A stretch of DNA of 64,000 bases from NCBI GenBank assembly GCA_036927565.1, contig JAYESD010000005.1, positions 152,974,023-153,038,022 on the forward strand, written 5' to 3'. Positions 1 through 11,050 of this stretch are shown here, one piece after another. Within the stretch, counting starts at the first letter, position 1. Every line of letters begins with the position of its first letter. The notes under the pieces were generated by a model. The model worked only from the letters and a program-made list of their open reading frames with translations, had not been told where the DNA came from and did no database searches. Source of the stretch: Tuctoria greenei. Taxonomy: Eukaryota > Streptophyta > Magnoliopsida > Poales > Poaceae. The position numbers and the translations under genes were made by a program.

Positions 1-134
1 TCCTTCTCAAACGGGAGCTCTCCCCCGGCGCGGACCATGCGGTTGAAGAAGTCCGAGGACCATCCCATGAGGGCTCGGACCTTCTTCAGGTCACCGTCGG
101 TCTTCAAACGACTCTCGCGGAGACCCAACTCCAT
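1..134 (-). CDS. Antisense ORF of Tat-type element, N-terminus (partial)
   Basis: An ATG at 134 opens a frame that runs off the left edge (44 codons visible). It begins MELGLRESRLKTDGDLKKVR and continues with a tryptophan- and phenylalanine-containing segment (GWSSDFFNRM). The style matches plant retrotransposon-associated proteins often labelled 'putative gypsy-type transposon' proteins; that is a family resemblance from memory, with no search done. It reads opposite to its host element and lies just inside the 3' LTR, where antisense ORFs of Grande-like Tat elements occur. The C-terminal part of the equivalent protein is at 61421-64000 in the sister element. The function is unknown. No stop is seen in the visible part, so it may be intact or broken further on. 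Confidence 0.5.
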   Translation of the reverse strand, partial: MELGLRESRLKTDGDLKKVRALMGWSSDFFNRMVRAGGELPFEK

Positions 135-653
135 CGCAGCACAGCAAGGCAAGAGAGGAAAAGCGAAGCACAAGTTGGGAGTTTGAGCGCAATATCAGAT
201 GAGAGGTGTAAAGAACTCCAGATGGTGCGCGCTTTCCTTCTTAAGTAAGCCCTCGCAACGCTTGGATGGAAACCGCAGGGAAGTCAAAGATACCACTCAA
301 AAATTCCACCCAGCCGATGACAAGAGGGCCCAGGACCACTCCGACGATCAAGTCGAGGTTCTTACCCAGGCGAACGGTTGTCATCATGAGGCGGGAAGCC
401 CGAAGGTGGTGGCCTGACAAGGCGCGCGGAACCGATACGATTTTCTTATTGGGAACTGGCGACCTTCAATTGCGTGAGATCCGCACACCAAAGATCTCAT
501 CTGCCGTACACGGGATACGCCACGCGGCGAGGATTTAACTCCAAACCATCATCAACGACACATCCGAAGACCTTTGAAGACTCAGTTCAAAAGTCGCGAG
601 GATGGACCCACCTCCGGCGGAATGACTTCACCCAAGGGGTCTTCCCCAGAGGT
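135..653. other. Non-coding spacer between antisense ORF and polypurine tract
   Basis: This stretch of about 520 bp lies between the antisense start codon and the polypurine tract. Short open frames overlap on the plus strand, but none resembles a known domain. It would be the 5' leader of any antisense transcript and the 3' untranslated part of the sense transcript. I see no convincing TATA box for the antisense gene. Confidence 0.45.
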
Positions 654-669
654 GGGCCCAGGGGGCCAC
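654..669 (+). promoter_or_regulatory. Polypurine tract of Tat-type element
   Basis: A G-rich run (GGGCCCAGGGGGCCAC) ends directly at the TG of the LTR. This is the expected position for the primer of plus-strand DNA synthesis. It is interrupted by pyrimidines, so its exact limits are uncertain. Confidence 0.55.
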
Positions 670-1540
670 TGTCGGTACCCTGGGAACCGTACACCCCTTG
701 AGATTACAAAGATCTCAAGGGAAAGTCATCTACTTGATTTGAAGACCTTCGGAGGCCCACATCTCAGACATAACCGGACCCGCTTCTCCAACATGGTTAA
801 TCCCAGGGTCGCCACGCGTACTATCAAACCGGAGGTACCGCCCACAAGGGGGAAGCTCCGGGCTATGTACCGAAATGGCACCCCCGGACCTAACCCCAGA
901 CCGAGGGAAGCTCCAGAATTGACACGTGTCAGGTAGCTCCGGAGTTACCTGTTTCCCACAGTACACTCTGGAGCTGCCACGTGTCCAACCGTCGGATCTT
1001 CAGCCTCTAACCTCCGGACTCCACAACGGCTCTGGATCTTCAAAGCGGAATCAAAGACTTCAAGACCCGATCAAGTGTCATTAATACTATATTAATGACA
1101 CACGATCGGACGACCTTAATTACCAATAACGATGCTGTCAAAGCCCATTACCCGGTCATTAAGGGCAATTAAACGTGTTGAATGAGTATCAATATTAGTA
1201 ACCGCTAGGGCCACATGTCGGGCCAGGCTACTTGTAATGGCTTGCCCTTGAACTATAAAAGGACAGGCCGACGACGGACTGTACACGTTCCATAGACGCT
1301 CGATACACTACACACTCAATTTACACTCTGAACTCACTTTGAGCTCAGACAACCAATACAACACCAACACATCCTGTGGAGTAGGGTATTATGCTCAAGC
1401 GGCCCGAACCACGTAAATCTCCGTGTCTCCTGTGTCATTTACAATTCACCTTCTTGAATCTCCGCGCGCCCACACCGAACCACAAACTCCTCTAACACTT
1501 TAGTAGTGTCGGGAGATCTGCCGGATCCAAACCACCGACA
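670..1540 (+). repeat. 3' LTR of Tat-type element (871 bp)
   Basis: It begins TGTCGGTACC and ends ACCACCGACA, with TG...CA termini. U3 holds repeated AGCTCCGG motifs and two ACGTGTC cores exactly 55 bp apart (924 and 979). A near-palindrome with arms TGTCATTAAT and ATTAATGACA lies at 1076-1100, and a TATA box at 1253. Downstream of the TATA, the CACA-rich and 'GTGGAGTAGGGTATT' stretches are shared with the LTR at 42670-43511, whose corresponding ends are TGTTGGTACC and CACTTCGACA. Confidence 0.8.
1253..1262 (+). promoter_or_regulatory. TATA box in Tat-type LTR
   Basis: CTATAAAAGG is a near-consensus plant TATA box. The same motif in the same context is at 43268-43277 of the sister LTR. Transcription would start about 30 bp downstream, placing the U3/R boundary near 1290. 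Confidence 0.7.
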
Positions 1541-1598
1541 GCAACATTCAAAACTTTTATTGTCAAAGCCAATGTATTCAGAATACATAGGTCTCACA
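1541..1598 (-). repeat. 3' LTR remnant of copia element
   Basis: These 58 bp match the outer end of the copia 5' LTR (24975-25032), including the shared stretch ending in ATAGGTCTCACA. The rest of this LTR is displaced out of the window by the Tat-type element that ends at 1540. A small indel (CAGAATACATAG versus CATTACACATAG) separates the two copies. Confidence 0.75.
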
Positions 1599-1612
1599 AT
1601 CTCCCCCTTGAT
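1599..1612 (-). promoter_or_regulatory. Polypurine tract of copia element
   Basis: On the minus strand this reads ATCAAGGGGGAGAT immediately before the LTR start TGTGAGACC. It is a canonical polypurine tract and fixes the inner edge of the 3' LTR at 1598. Confidence 0.8.
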
Positions 1613-2551
1613 GAATGCATTGGCAACACCACTTAAAATCCGAACATTGGCATGAAAAGTTTTGAGAACAATTTTCCCCCTTTTTGAAAATCAAATGAGA
1701 TAGAAATAAATTTCTCCCCTATACATATTTCTCCCCCTTGCATAATTCACCATATGATCTCTCCACCTTTGATAATGTATTCAGCAAGGATCAAAAGAGA
1801 AATATTAATTGTTATGAGTATATTATAACATATACATATAAAACAAAGCTCATCCAAGTCATACTATCAAGTAACTTACACTATCACAACAATGAGATAC
1901 ATAAAGTAGTGTAAGCCATGCTAGAGATCAAATGTAATTTTCAATTTAAGCAAGTCACGATCTCACAAACTTAACTATTTCAATACCTAAAAGAATGACA
2001 CTTGTTGTTGCATTTTATTATTTTTCAAGGCACAAATTTAGATCATATGATAATTTGCAAAAGATTATATGTGCATCTGCCTTATTCTAACCAACCAAGC
2101 CAAGCCTATGTTATTTGACAATCAGAAGCTAAGGACATGGTTTTAGTCATACACAACTTCTTCCAAGTTCATATCTAAGTGCAATAATAAGCCATCTCAA
2201 AAGAAGAAGTGTGATGCATGGATATTCTCTTGATCCTTTCTCAATTTATATTTGTTCATAAAAACTCAACATGTGAGTTGATTACTTGATTAATTCTTTA
2301 TGATCAAAAGCACTTGTGAGCATGCAACAAGTTCAAAACAGCAAGAAAGTTTGACCATGACCAGATTTAGTGTAAGTAATTATTCCAGTTACTAGACATG
2401 GCAAAAACTACAAAATGTATAACACGAGTAATGTAGTAAGAACTTTCAGCATGTAAAAGGAATCACAAAGTCATATATGTATGAAATACTATGCTCATAT
2501 TATTTTAATTTCAGATTCACACATAGACTTCTCAAGTTTGAAAACTCCCCC
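1613..2551 (-). other. Non-coding 3' region of copia element
   Basis: About 940 bp of AT-rich DNA lie between the end of pol and the polypurine tract. Some SIRE-lineage elements carry an envelope-like ORF here; this copy has no frame of useful length. Extra C-rich runs (TTCTCCCCTA near 1713 and TTTCTCCCCCTTG near 1728) are minus-strand polypurine-like tracts resembling the real one. Confidence 0.6.
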
Positions 2552-3187
2552 TCAATTTAAGCCATGAGGATGCATAACCTCTATTTCACTACGAATATAA
2601 TAAAAACAAGTGAAATCCAAAGGTTTTGTAAAAATGTCAGCCAATTGTTGTTCGGTATCTACATGGTGAAGCACAATGTTTCCTTTTCCAACATTATCAC
2701 GGAGAAAATGATACCTAATGTCAATGTGCTTAGTTCTAGAATGTTGCACAGGGTTTTTAGCAATGCAAATGGCACTAGTGTTATCACAAAACTGTGGAAC
2801 ACTATCTAGGTCAACCCCATACTCCTTAAGTGTTTGAACAATCCAAAGAATTTGTGAACAAGCGCTTGCAGTACATACATATTCAGATTCGGAGGTGGAT
2901 TGTGCAACTGAACTTTGTTTTCTAGAGGACCAAGCAACAAGAAAATTACCAAGAAAATGACAAGCACCGGGAGTACTTTTCCTATCAATCCTACAACCTC
3001 CAAAATCAGCATCGGAAAAAGCTTTCAAAGTAACGGTTGAGGAAGAAGGAAGAAAAATGCCAAATTCTTGAGTTCCATGTAAGTACCTGAGAATCCTTTT
3101 AATGGCTTGACGTTGTGAAGCACGTGGGGAGGCTTGAAACCGTGCACAAAGACATACGCTGAATTGTATGTCCAGTCTTGATGTTGT
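2552..3187 (-). pseudogene. Copia pol, RNase H end (split by LARD insertion)
   Basis: This is the C-terminal part of the copia polyprotein, open from the insertion junction to a stop at 2552. It covers the linker after RT (QAIKRILRYLHGT) and the RNase H domain, with the copia hallmarks SDADFGG, STSESEY and the C-terminal HIDIRYHFLRD and LADIFTKPL segments. RNase H removes the RNA strand during reverse transcription. The piece is cut from RT by the 15-kb element inserted between 3187 and 18269. Those halves are in frame across the GTTGT duplication: 18269 ends in LYLTT and this piece continues TSRLDIQFSV. The segment itself has no internal stop, so it decayed little before the split. Confidence 0.85.
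3183..3187. repeat. Target-site duplication (left), GTTGT
   Basis: GTTGT directly precedes the TG of the 5' LTR and is repeated directly after the 3' LTR at 18269-18273. A 5-bp duplication is normal for LTR retrotransposon integration and shows that both LTRs belong to a single insertion. Confidence 0.9.
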
Positions 3188-6100
3188 TGTAAAAGCCCGT
3201 TTTTCGGAAGAACAAAAACGCAAAAATGCGAACTTAAAAATTTTGAAAATAGACTTGGAAATCCAAACTCACATGAGCCATATGAGTTAAACTATGTTCA
3301 CTAAAAATAGGGACTTGTTAATACTTTACATATAGAACATGGTTGCTGATGTGGAATGGAACTTAAGGTGAAGAATCCTTAATTTCCAAGTATTCACATT
3401 TTCAATGAAAAATTAAAGGAGAAAAGAAAACAAAATAGAGAGAAAGAAAAAGGAATTATTCCAACCCTAAAATGGGACATCCAAAAATATTCAAATCTCA
3501 GGCCGTAAATTTTTCCATGACCTTCTAATATTCCAATTAGACTCTCGGTAAAGTTTCAAAATTTTTGAAGCACGTTTTCCATTTATTGGACACGTACTGA
3601 GAGTTTAATCAACGTCGACTTTAAATTTAAAATTTGTGCTCAACCTTGTCCAAATCAACTCCAAATTTTTCCTGAGGTCCCTTATGGTTCAAAAAGGTTA
3701 ACTTCAAAGTTTCAGGATTTTTGAACCTAATCTACTATTTATTTCCTTGAGTCAAGTATCACCACTTGAATTCAAATTCAAATCTGAGTTCAAATTCAAC
3801 TTGCTCAGTTTTGAAATCTGATTGCACCATAAAATTCTCCACATTTTATTTAGTCACTGGGCCAAAGTTGACTATTTTTGAAGCTTGTTTGCTAGCTCCA
3901 TTTGAATTTTGAAAAGAGAAGGAAGAAGAGAGTGGGACCCACATGTCAAACTTATCCTCAGTACTAGGGAAAAGGTGGACCCCACTGGTAACCAACTCAA
4001 TGGAAAGAGATATTTTACATCTGGACTGAAGTGGATAAGGGGGGAATTGGAGTGGGCCCCACATGTCATTCTTAGCCACAAAAATCAACTTTGCTTCTCT
4101 CTCTCTGTCCTTATCAGCGCCCGACCCCGCTTCTTCTTCCCTCCTCCCACGGCGCCACTCCCGTTAGGCCCGCGCGCCACCTCCCTTCGCCGCCTGCGCC
4201 GCCGCCGACGCCGGCGCTCCACTTCCCGGTCCGCGCGCCTCCTCGTCTCCTCCCTGGCGCCGCTTCGCCGCCAGGCCGAGCCGCCCCGAGCGCCGCACCT
4301 CCTCCGCCGGCTCGCGCGCCGCCCTGCCTCTGTTCCGGCGCCCGAGCTGCACCAGCCGCGCCACACCGCTTCTTCGCCTTCCCGTCGGCTTGCCTCCCGA
4401 CCGCCGCGACATCGCCCCACGCTGGCTGCCGCTCGCCCGACCCCGCGCGCCGCCATCCCACCGCGGCCTCGCACCAGCTCGCTCGTCCACCGTGGCGTCG
4501 CTCCGCGCCCGCGTCCCAGCGCCCGTGCGCCTGGCCGGCGACTGGCCGTCGTTCGTGCTCGCCCCTGCTGCCTTCGGCCACAGCGTCTCCCTTGCCGCCG
4601 CCCTGCTCCCGTGCAGCACCTCAGCCGCACTTGCGAGCGCCATTCCAGCCGTGTGCCATGGCCATGGCCACTCCAAGCCGCCGCTCGCCGTGGTCCTTGC
4701 AGCTCGCTGCAGCACCTCGCCACGCCAAGCCGCGGCAACCGCGTTCTTTTTGTCAACGCCGTCCGCCGACTCTCTCTGCCGCTCACCATGACACCATGTC
4801 TGCGTTCCGCGCCATGGCTGCACCCAACCAGCGAAGTGAGTGACCTCTGAAATGTATGAGATGCAAGAACACGTCGACGACACAACAACAACGACAATTG
4901 GTTCAAGGTTAGCTCTGAATTGTGCGAAGATTAATTGGGACAGTGCTGCAGCTAAGATGTTCGATGAAATGTTCAAGAGGAAAGAACCAATTTTGTTGAT
5001 GTGTAGAACTGGTCTGTGATGCAGGGGTAGAATGAGGTTGAAACCGGCAAGCCCAAGTGCCAAGATGCCCTTTGAATGGTGACGAAGAGACGGAAGTCAA
5101 GTGCACACCCTAGTTGTTCGGCGAAATGCCTACAAGGTGAGCCTTGCACTAAAATATCTTGCTTGATGTCACCGATGTCCGTTCGTCGTGATCGCTAAGG
5201 TTACTCATGTGTTGTCATGTCGTACGTCCAGTTTCCGCATTGATATCATTCCTATAGGAGTCCCTAAGTTGACCTCCTTTGTCGTTTGTATCACGTTGGC
5301 ATGTCCGTGCGTGCTCGTGATGCTCCACCATGAGTCGCGTCGACGTCGTTGACCATATGACATCGGCGTGATGTTCCGAGCCATCATCGTGTCCTGGCAT
5401 CGAGATGAAGGATGCCTGTAATGTACATGATGCTGAAACACAACCACGACACATCGGTCGACAGTCGTTTAGCCAAATTAGGGTTTAGTCGAGGCAAGAC
5501 TCGTCAAGTCCTAGGTGTAGTTAGGGTGCTCGATGAAAGGCCTTCTAGGTCAAACCAAGTGGTTCGGTGATCACCGATGACTTGGAGTAGAGGTATGCAA
5601 TAATGTTGCGACCAACAGGGAGAACTAGACCAAGGGGGACCTTGGATAAGAGTTCCTTGGTTGTGTCGAGGATGTTCCGTAGCCGATCACAGGATTGGTT
5701 AACTAGGTGTGCCATTTCATTGACGGCAGGTTCGTCGAGTCGCTTATCAACAACCGAGTCGACATCACTAGCCTTAAGACTCACAAGGTGGTGTTCGAGA
5801 TTCCGCTCACCCCTTTGATGAGCCCGGGTTGTTGTGGACGCCACTAAGACGATCTTCTCGTGATGGCAAAGCATGATTGTCACGACAAGGTCTCGCATCA
5901 TGTTCGAGTTCTAGGAGTTCACCGAGCTCATCTGGACAATCTTGCAAAGGACACTGCAATAGTGTTGTGTAAGCACTTGAACGATGCTCAAGAAGCTTGC
6001 CGTAGAAACTACTTTACCAAAAAGTCATTTCAATGTTGTCTTGGTACTCACATCAAATTAACAGGGCTTGTTACGACTCTTTGAGTCCAAGCAATGTTGA

Positions 6101-8342
6101 CCTCACTTCACTCCCAAGTGTCGCTAGGGTTTCACCCTGGTTCATCCTTATCAGGACCCTGCGACCACACTTGTCCCGTAATTAGGTTTACTCCTTAATG
6201 AGTTTGTGTAACTTCATTGGTCGACTTCTAAGTCACAAACTCTTGTTGCACAGTTCACTCACGCCTTAAGCTTTCAATGCTCCATCTTGATCGCTTAGTC
6301 TTCCTTACATCACACAGTCCAGTAATACTTCTTCACCATTCTACCTTATCACTCTTTGTGCGGCATAGCTCCAAGTGTCGAGTGCTAAATTGCGATGTGT
6401 CATTACATTGCACCTTTCAGTGCTTATCTCGACACTACTATGCCACCTTGACTCTTAGGTCATCCTTACCCTACCAGTCCAACACTTCCACACCATTCAG
6501 CTGTATCGTCCTTGAGTGGCATAGCGTCGAGTGTTGAGTGCCATGTTGCAATGTGTGCTTACATTGCACCTTTCAATTCACATCTCGATACTACTATGAC
6601 CACTTGACTTCATCCTTTGTTCATTCACACAACAAAGGCATATCTGTCCTTCCTAGTCGAACTCCTCATTCAAAGAGTTTACACAACCCTGTGGAGTCTT
6701 TTCTTAAATTACTTAATTACTTAATTACTTATATGCATATCATGTCGATAGGAACGTGCTAATAGGTGATCGACAAGAAACTTCGCTTGGAGGAGAAGGC
6801 CAAGGTGTTTCCACTGAGGTTCCATGGCAGGTTCTCCGGAGGAAGATGAAGCCCTAACAATTGACATTTGTTCAGTCGCAAACTAAGGCAAGCCCCGGTT
6901 TGCATTTAAGTCGTTTATAAACTTTTGCTTTATCACTATGATGAGTAGTATATGAATTGTGCATTACGTCTAGGGTGAATGATACTCCACATGCATGACC
7001 AAAAATCCCAGGGTTTATTTGGCACGAGTTACAGTTTGACCTGTAGTAACTGCTTTGCTAATGCATAGGAAATCCGGTAGAAGTCGAGTAGTTGGAATCT
7101 ACTCGCGAGAGATGTATCTCACAGGATTGGTTGAATAGAAAATGGCTTAATATAATGAAATTGAGACCGGGCAGGGAATGGATAGGAAGCGGCAAGAATT
7201 GAGTCTCGGTCGCATAGCCCTGCCTTTGTCGATTAAGGCCCGTCCGTATGCAGCCCCTTCGGACAAGCTTGAATTGTACCGGCAACATAATGGACATATG
7301 GAATCCAATAAACTGACGTAGCTTGGTCACTTGGGTGTCGAGGCATACCGTTCCGTTTTATAGGTGTGGGTTGAGGGTAGCAAGGTGTAAATCCGCTGGT
7401 GGGCACGTCAGAGTACGCCCCACGCAGGGACCTCCTGCCCGTGACGGATCGACCGATTCGACATTTGAGTTTCTTGCGAAAGGTTGCCATATACGCCTAG
7501 TACTGAAGTGTTATGTAGGTACGGGTGTGCTCGCTGACACTTCCGAACGACGTATGTGTCGTGTTGTCCGGGTGTGTCCTGATTGCAATCACTGTCCCTC
7601 GCAGTAATAGAGTACCACTTGTTCACTGAGCGGTGACGTAGTAAATACTAAAGAAGCCAGAAAAATCATATTGTATTGAATTATAATTACTTTGCAACCT
7701 TGTATGATTTAGAGATAGTACAATTAAAAGTTTACAATTTCCCCATACTTTAGCTGTAATAGCACTATGTGCTTTGGGCATGTCATATCATCGGTAAAGC
7801 GTTTCTTGTTTGATTGTGGAGCCCATGATGTGCCGTGCTCAGAGAATGTCATTTGCTACTTAAAACTTGATTATAAGGATCCACTTGTAGGCGAGTCATT
7901 TATGCTATTCCTTACCTATGTTTAGTGTCCCCTTGCATCTGTCTAGTGAGACGGTTAAGTCTTGCTGAGCCTTATGCTCACGTTTGCGCTTTAACGATTT
8001 TTTTGCAGGTATTAGTTTTATTTCTGCTGTTCAGGTTGTACATGAGACTCGAGGTGTCGAGATAAATCTCATGTGAGCCACGCCGCTGCTGTTTGTTCTT
8101 CGTGTTGCTAGTGAGAATCGTCCTAGGGCATGGACGTCTTCTCTCCTGCTTAGTTAGGTGAGATTATGAGTATGTATTTTCCGCTGCGTGTGTACTTCTA
8201 TTGTACACTCTTTTGTAAACTCTTCTTATTATGAAATGAAAACTTTATATGTTTTGGTATCCTTTTTGTGTGTGCTGTTAGGTGCCGCATCGCACGGTAC
8301 CACCCAATGAGATCCTCGGATGTGTGGACTCCGGTCCCCACA
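3188..8342 (+). repeat. 5' LTR of LARD-like element (5155 bp)
   Basis: It runs from TGTAAAAGCC to CGGTCCCCACA. It starts AT-rich (3188-4090), passes into a GC-rich block (4125-4850), then holds mixed-composition sequence with no recognisable protein to the end. Many short open frames occur in matching positions in both LTRs because the copies are nearly identical, not because of selection. Compared with the 3' LTR I saw mostly transitions (about 23 of 35), consistent with cytosine methylation and deamination. Confidence 0.92.
4125..4850. other. GC-rich block in 5' LTR of LARD-like element
   Basis: About 725 bp of very GC-rich, proline/alanine/arginine-codon-biased DNA. Four or more overlapping frames stay open for 130 to 313 codons on both strands. 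This is what high GC gives by chance, and the translations are low-complexity with no domain. The block could be the transcribed leader of the LTR, since grass LTRs often carry such islands downstream of their start site. I do not annotate a protein here. Confidence 0.6.
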
Positions 8343-8346
8343 GACA

Positions 8347-8358
8347 TGGTATCAGAGC
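8347..8358 (+). promoter_or_regulatory. Primer binding site (initiator tRNA-Met)
   Basis: TGGTATCAGAGC lies four bases after the LTR end and is the standard plant primer site for initiator methionine tRNA. It fixes the element's orientation as plus and marks the end of the 5' LTR. Confidence 0.9.
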
Positions 8359-9523
8359 TTCATTGGGAATAGCACGCTCGAAAAGAGCCTATTTTCGAAA
8401 ACTCCGAAGTAGTCGAGTGAGGTTTAGCTATATGCCCATTAAGGACTATTACTAGTATAAGTTTTAAAGGTGGTGAACTAACTTGTTATATTATTCTGTA
8501 ACGACGTTCTGTCTTCAAGGTAAGAGGTAAGGTACGCCGCCGAGAGCGGATCAATCTCGGTAAACTCTGCATACGAGATATGGTATGTGAAATTTTCGTG
8601 GCTTAGCACGGAAAGTCAATATGAGTCTTTGAAACTTTCCATGTTTTTGAGAACATATGACACGCGGTACCCCAGCGTGACACAAAATTAGTGGGAGCCC
8701 CCGTCAGGTGGTGTATAACCCGATAGTATGTATCTCTAGAACTATTCATGTTCTATGGGATCATGCGAAACACGTATGCCCGAGCGTGTATAAGCCGGTT
8801 CGTACGGGAGTCTTTGCTGTACAGACGTATTTACAGCCATGTACCTCGAGACATGACCTCGCTCGAGGGCGACTCACACCAGAGTCGTATGCATTTACTT
8901 TTGATTATATCTTATTGTGACTGCCTGTCGTGTTTCCCCGTGCCGCCCTTGAGGTGTGAAGGTGTGAAAGGGGATTGTTTGTCTTCTGCAGGTACACTAA
9001 CTCCGGTAGCGACTCGTGTAGCAAACGTTTGCGAGTGATCGGTATTAGGACCACCTATAGACGTATCTGGATGTACCGGGTTAGATTTTTCTTTTGGTAA
9101 GGCACGTAGTACCATTAGTATCACAATTGATACTTTGACCATCCCCCACGAAAGAAATGGCTTCATATTCATATTAAGTCCAAGTATCAGTTGCTGATAT
9201 CTTATGGACGAAGTAAAATGTTTCTTTTCAAGAGTAGGTGAACCAAAGTCCTTTGCTCCTGGCGAGAGTTTAGCTCGACTTCGCCGGAGTAAGACATTGG
9301 TTAAGTTTGAAGATCCATAGTGATATGCTATGGATAAGAAGGTCGTCAAGTCTCTTTTAAGATTCCATTTGGTTCTAAAGGAAATGATTAGTTGTGAATC
9401 AAGTTCTAGCCATCGGACTTGAGTTTTGAGCTAAGTTTCAAAATTTGAGTTTGTTCCCCAAATTCTTGTGGTTCGAAGCTGTGAGTTCTGTTTTCGAACA
9501 GAATTGACCTGACTTTGAAATTC

Positions 9524-11050
9524 CATATCTCTTCAACCTGGAGGGCTTTGGAGGCAAGTGAATACTTTTTGAAAAGCTTTTGAAGTCTTCTAATAGTTTC
9601 CTATTGACCTCCAAGCCAAAAGATGCTTTTATGGTGATGAAAATGCACCATTATCACAGCAGCTGCTGTTCTGAAACTACACGGACCAGCATCTGAATTT
9701 TTGTCATATTTCCTTGGAGAGAGCTCTTCTATTCTATTATGATACATTTCTGGAAAGTGGAAGAGCTATTCTACAACTTTGTTATTCAGTGATACCTCAA
9801 ATTCAGTTTAAAACTAATTAAAAACAGAGTTGAAGATAGTATATGTATATCGATGCTATCTGAAACAGCCAGAAAAATTTTGAACTTTAAATAGCCATAA
9901 CTGTTAAACTAGAAATGCAACCTATGCATGTTTATACATGTATGGAAAACTTAGAGAGTCCTCTACAACATTTCTATAGAACTCCAGAGCAGAATCCATC
10001 TCTAACATACTCAAAATTTCAGATTTCTAGACTTGATCAAATCTGGACAGCGAGTGGACAGTCCTGTATACAGTTACTGTTTCTCGCATAACTCGCTGTA
10101 TAATTGTCGAATGGCTTCGTATTTTACATTTCTGGGATCCTGAGAATGTATGCAACAAGTTTTCTATGTATTACTTTTGCAAATGTTGATGTTTGTATAT
10201 TTGAAAATTGTGGACAAAATCAGCCTTAAACAAAGGAGGTGCTGTCCAAATTTTCAGAAAAACTGTCAACTTGCAAATGCCGTATCTTCTCAACCAGAAA
10301 TGCTACGAGGGCAGGTAAATACTCTTTAGAAAGATTTGGAAGTCCTCTACATGTTTTCTGTTCAACACCAGACCAGAATCCTTTTCTAAATGGGTGAAAT
10401 TTGGATAATTGCAGAGACTGTCCAGGAATACCCAAACTGGACAGCAATCTGTACACCTCTGAATTTAATCCATAACTCGCAGACCCTTGATCCAATGGTG
10501 TCGCACGAGTAACCGTTGGAGAGGTTAGAGAGTCAGCTACAATTTTTGCAATTGGCTCCAGACCTGAATCGGTCATCTACCTATTCCAAATCGAGTTTGA
10601 ATACAGAGTGGTCAATCTGAACTGAATTCAATTCTGAATGCTGAAATTTTACCCAACTTCAAAAATTCATATCTTTTGAACCAGAGCTGATATGAAGACA
10701 AATAAGTACATTCTGGAAAGCTTATTACATTGGCTACAACTTCGTCAATAAGAATATTTCCAGATTTCCATCAGAACAGCCTGAAAACGTTAGATCAAAA
10801 CTGTTACTTCTTAAGCAGGTTCTGCTGAAAGTGCAGAAAAATTCTGCTGACTTTAAAATAGCATAACTTGCAAACCAGAGATGATCTAGAGGCAAACCAA
10901 TACTTTTTGGAAAGGTCTTGATGTGTACTTTAACTTTGTTATTCACCTCAAGATCTGATTTTACCATTAACAGGATCAAAATCGAGTTTGCGTCCAGACT
11001 GGTCATTTGTCACCATAGTCTGGCCAGTTTGAACTTTTGGTTTTTGTTAG
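9524..11050 (+). repeat. Diverged tandem array, ~191-bp period, eight copies
   Basis: A phrase of the type CATAACTC...AACCAGAAATG recurs at 9524, 9705, 9896, 10088, 10281, 10471, 10668 and 10862, giving intervals of 181, 191, 192, 193, 190, 197 and 194 bp. Each unit continues with a segment like AATACTTTTTGGAAAG and then CTCTACAAC-TTT-TATTC about 60 to 90 bp later. Copies are strongly diverged and carry stops in all frames, yet their length is nearly constant. The limits are approximate; the last unit fades near 11050. Confidence 0.75.

Larger units (their letters stand above)
1..1540 (+). mobile_element. Tat-type Ty3-gypsy retrotransposon, 3' end
   Basis: This is the last part of a plus-strand LTR retrotransposon whose body lies left of the window. 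In order it shows the start of an antisense ORF, a non-coding leader, a G-rich polypurine tract and a full 3' LTR (670-1540). Its LTR shares ends, TATA context, an ACGTG-core repeat and an inverted repeat with the LTR at 42670-43511, so both belong to one family or close sister families. It abuts copia LTR sequence at 1541, so it inserted into that LTR. The target duplication should begin with GCAAC (1541-1545), but its partner is outside the window. The Tat assignment comes from the sister copy, which has an additional RNase H domain. Confidence 0.75.

Noticed and set aside
1613..2551. An envelope-like gene, as in some SIRE elements
   Set aside because: The region between pol and the polypurine tract has no frame of useful length in this copy.
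3909..5063. Several long overlapping open frames (up to 313 codons) on both strands, repeated at 13835-14989
   Set aside because: They lie in a GC-rich block within an LTR, are low-complexity (A, P, R, S), overlap in four or more frames, and match no domain. High GC explains the lack of stops.
5545..7626. Many paired frames in the LARD LTRs (for example 5545-5901 and 15471-15827)
   Set aside because: They recur only because the LTRs are near-identical. None has a recognisable domain, and each is short.
8912..9349. A 145-codon minus-strand frame in the LARD internal domain
   Set aside because: It has no resemblance to gag, pol or any family I know, no neighbouring coding sequence and unbiased composition. 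It is probably chance.
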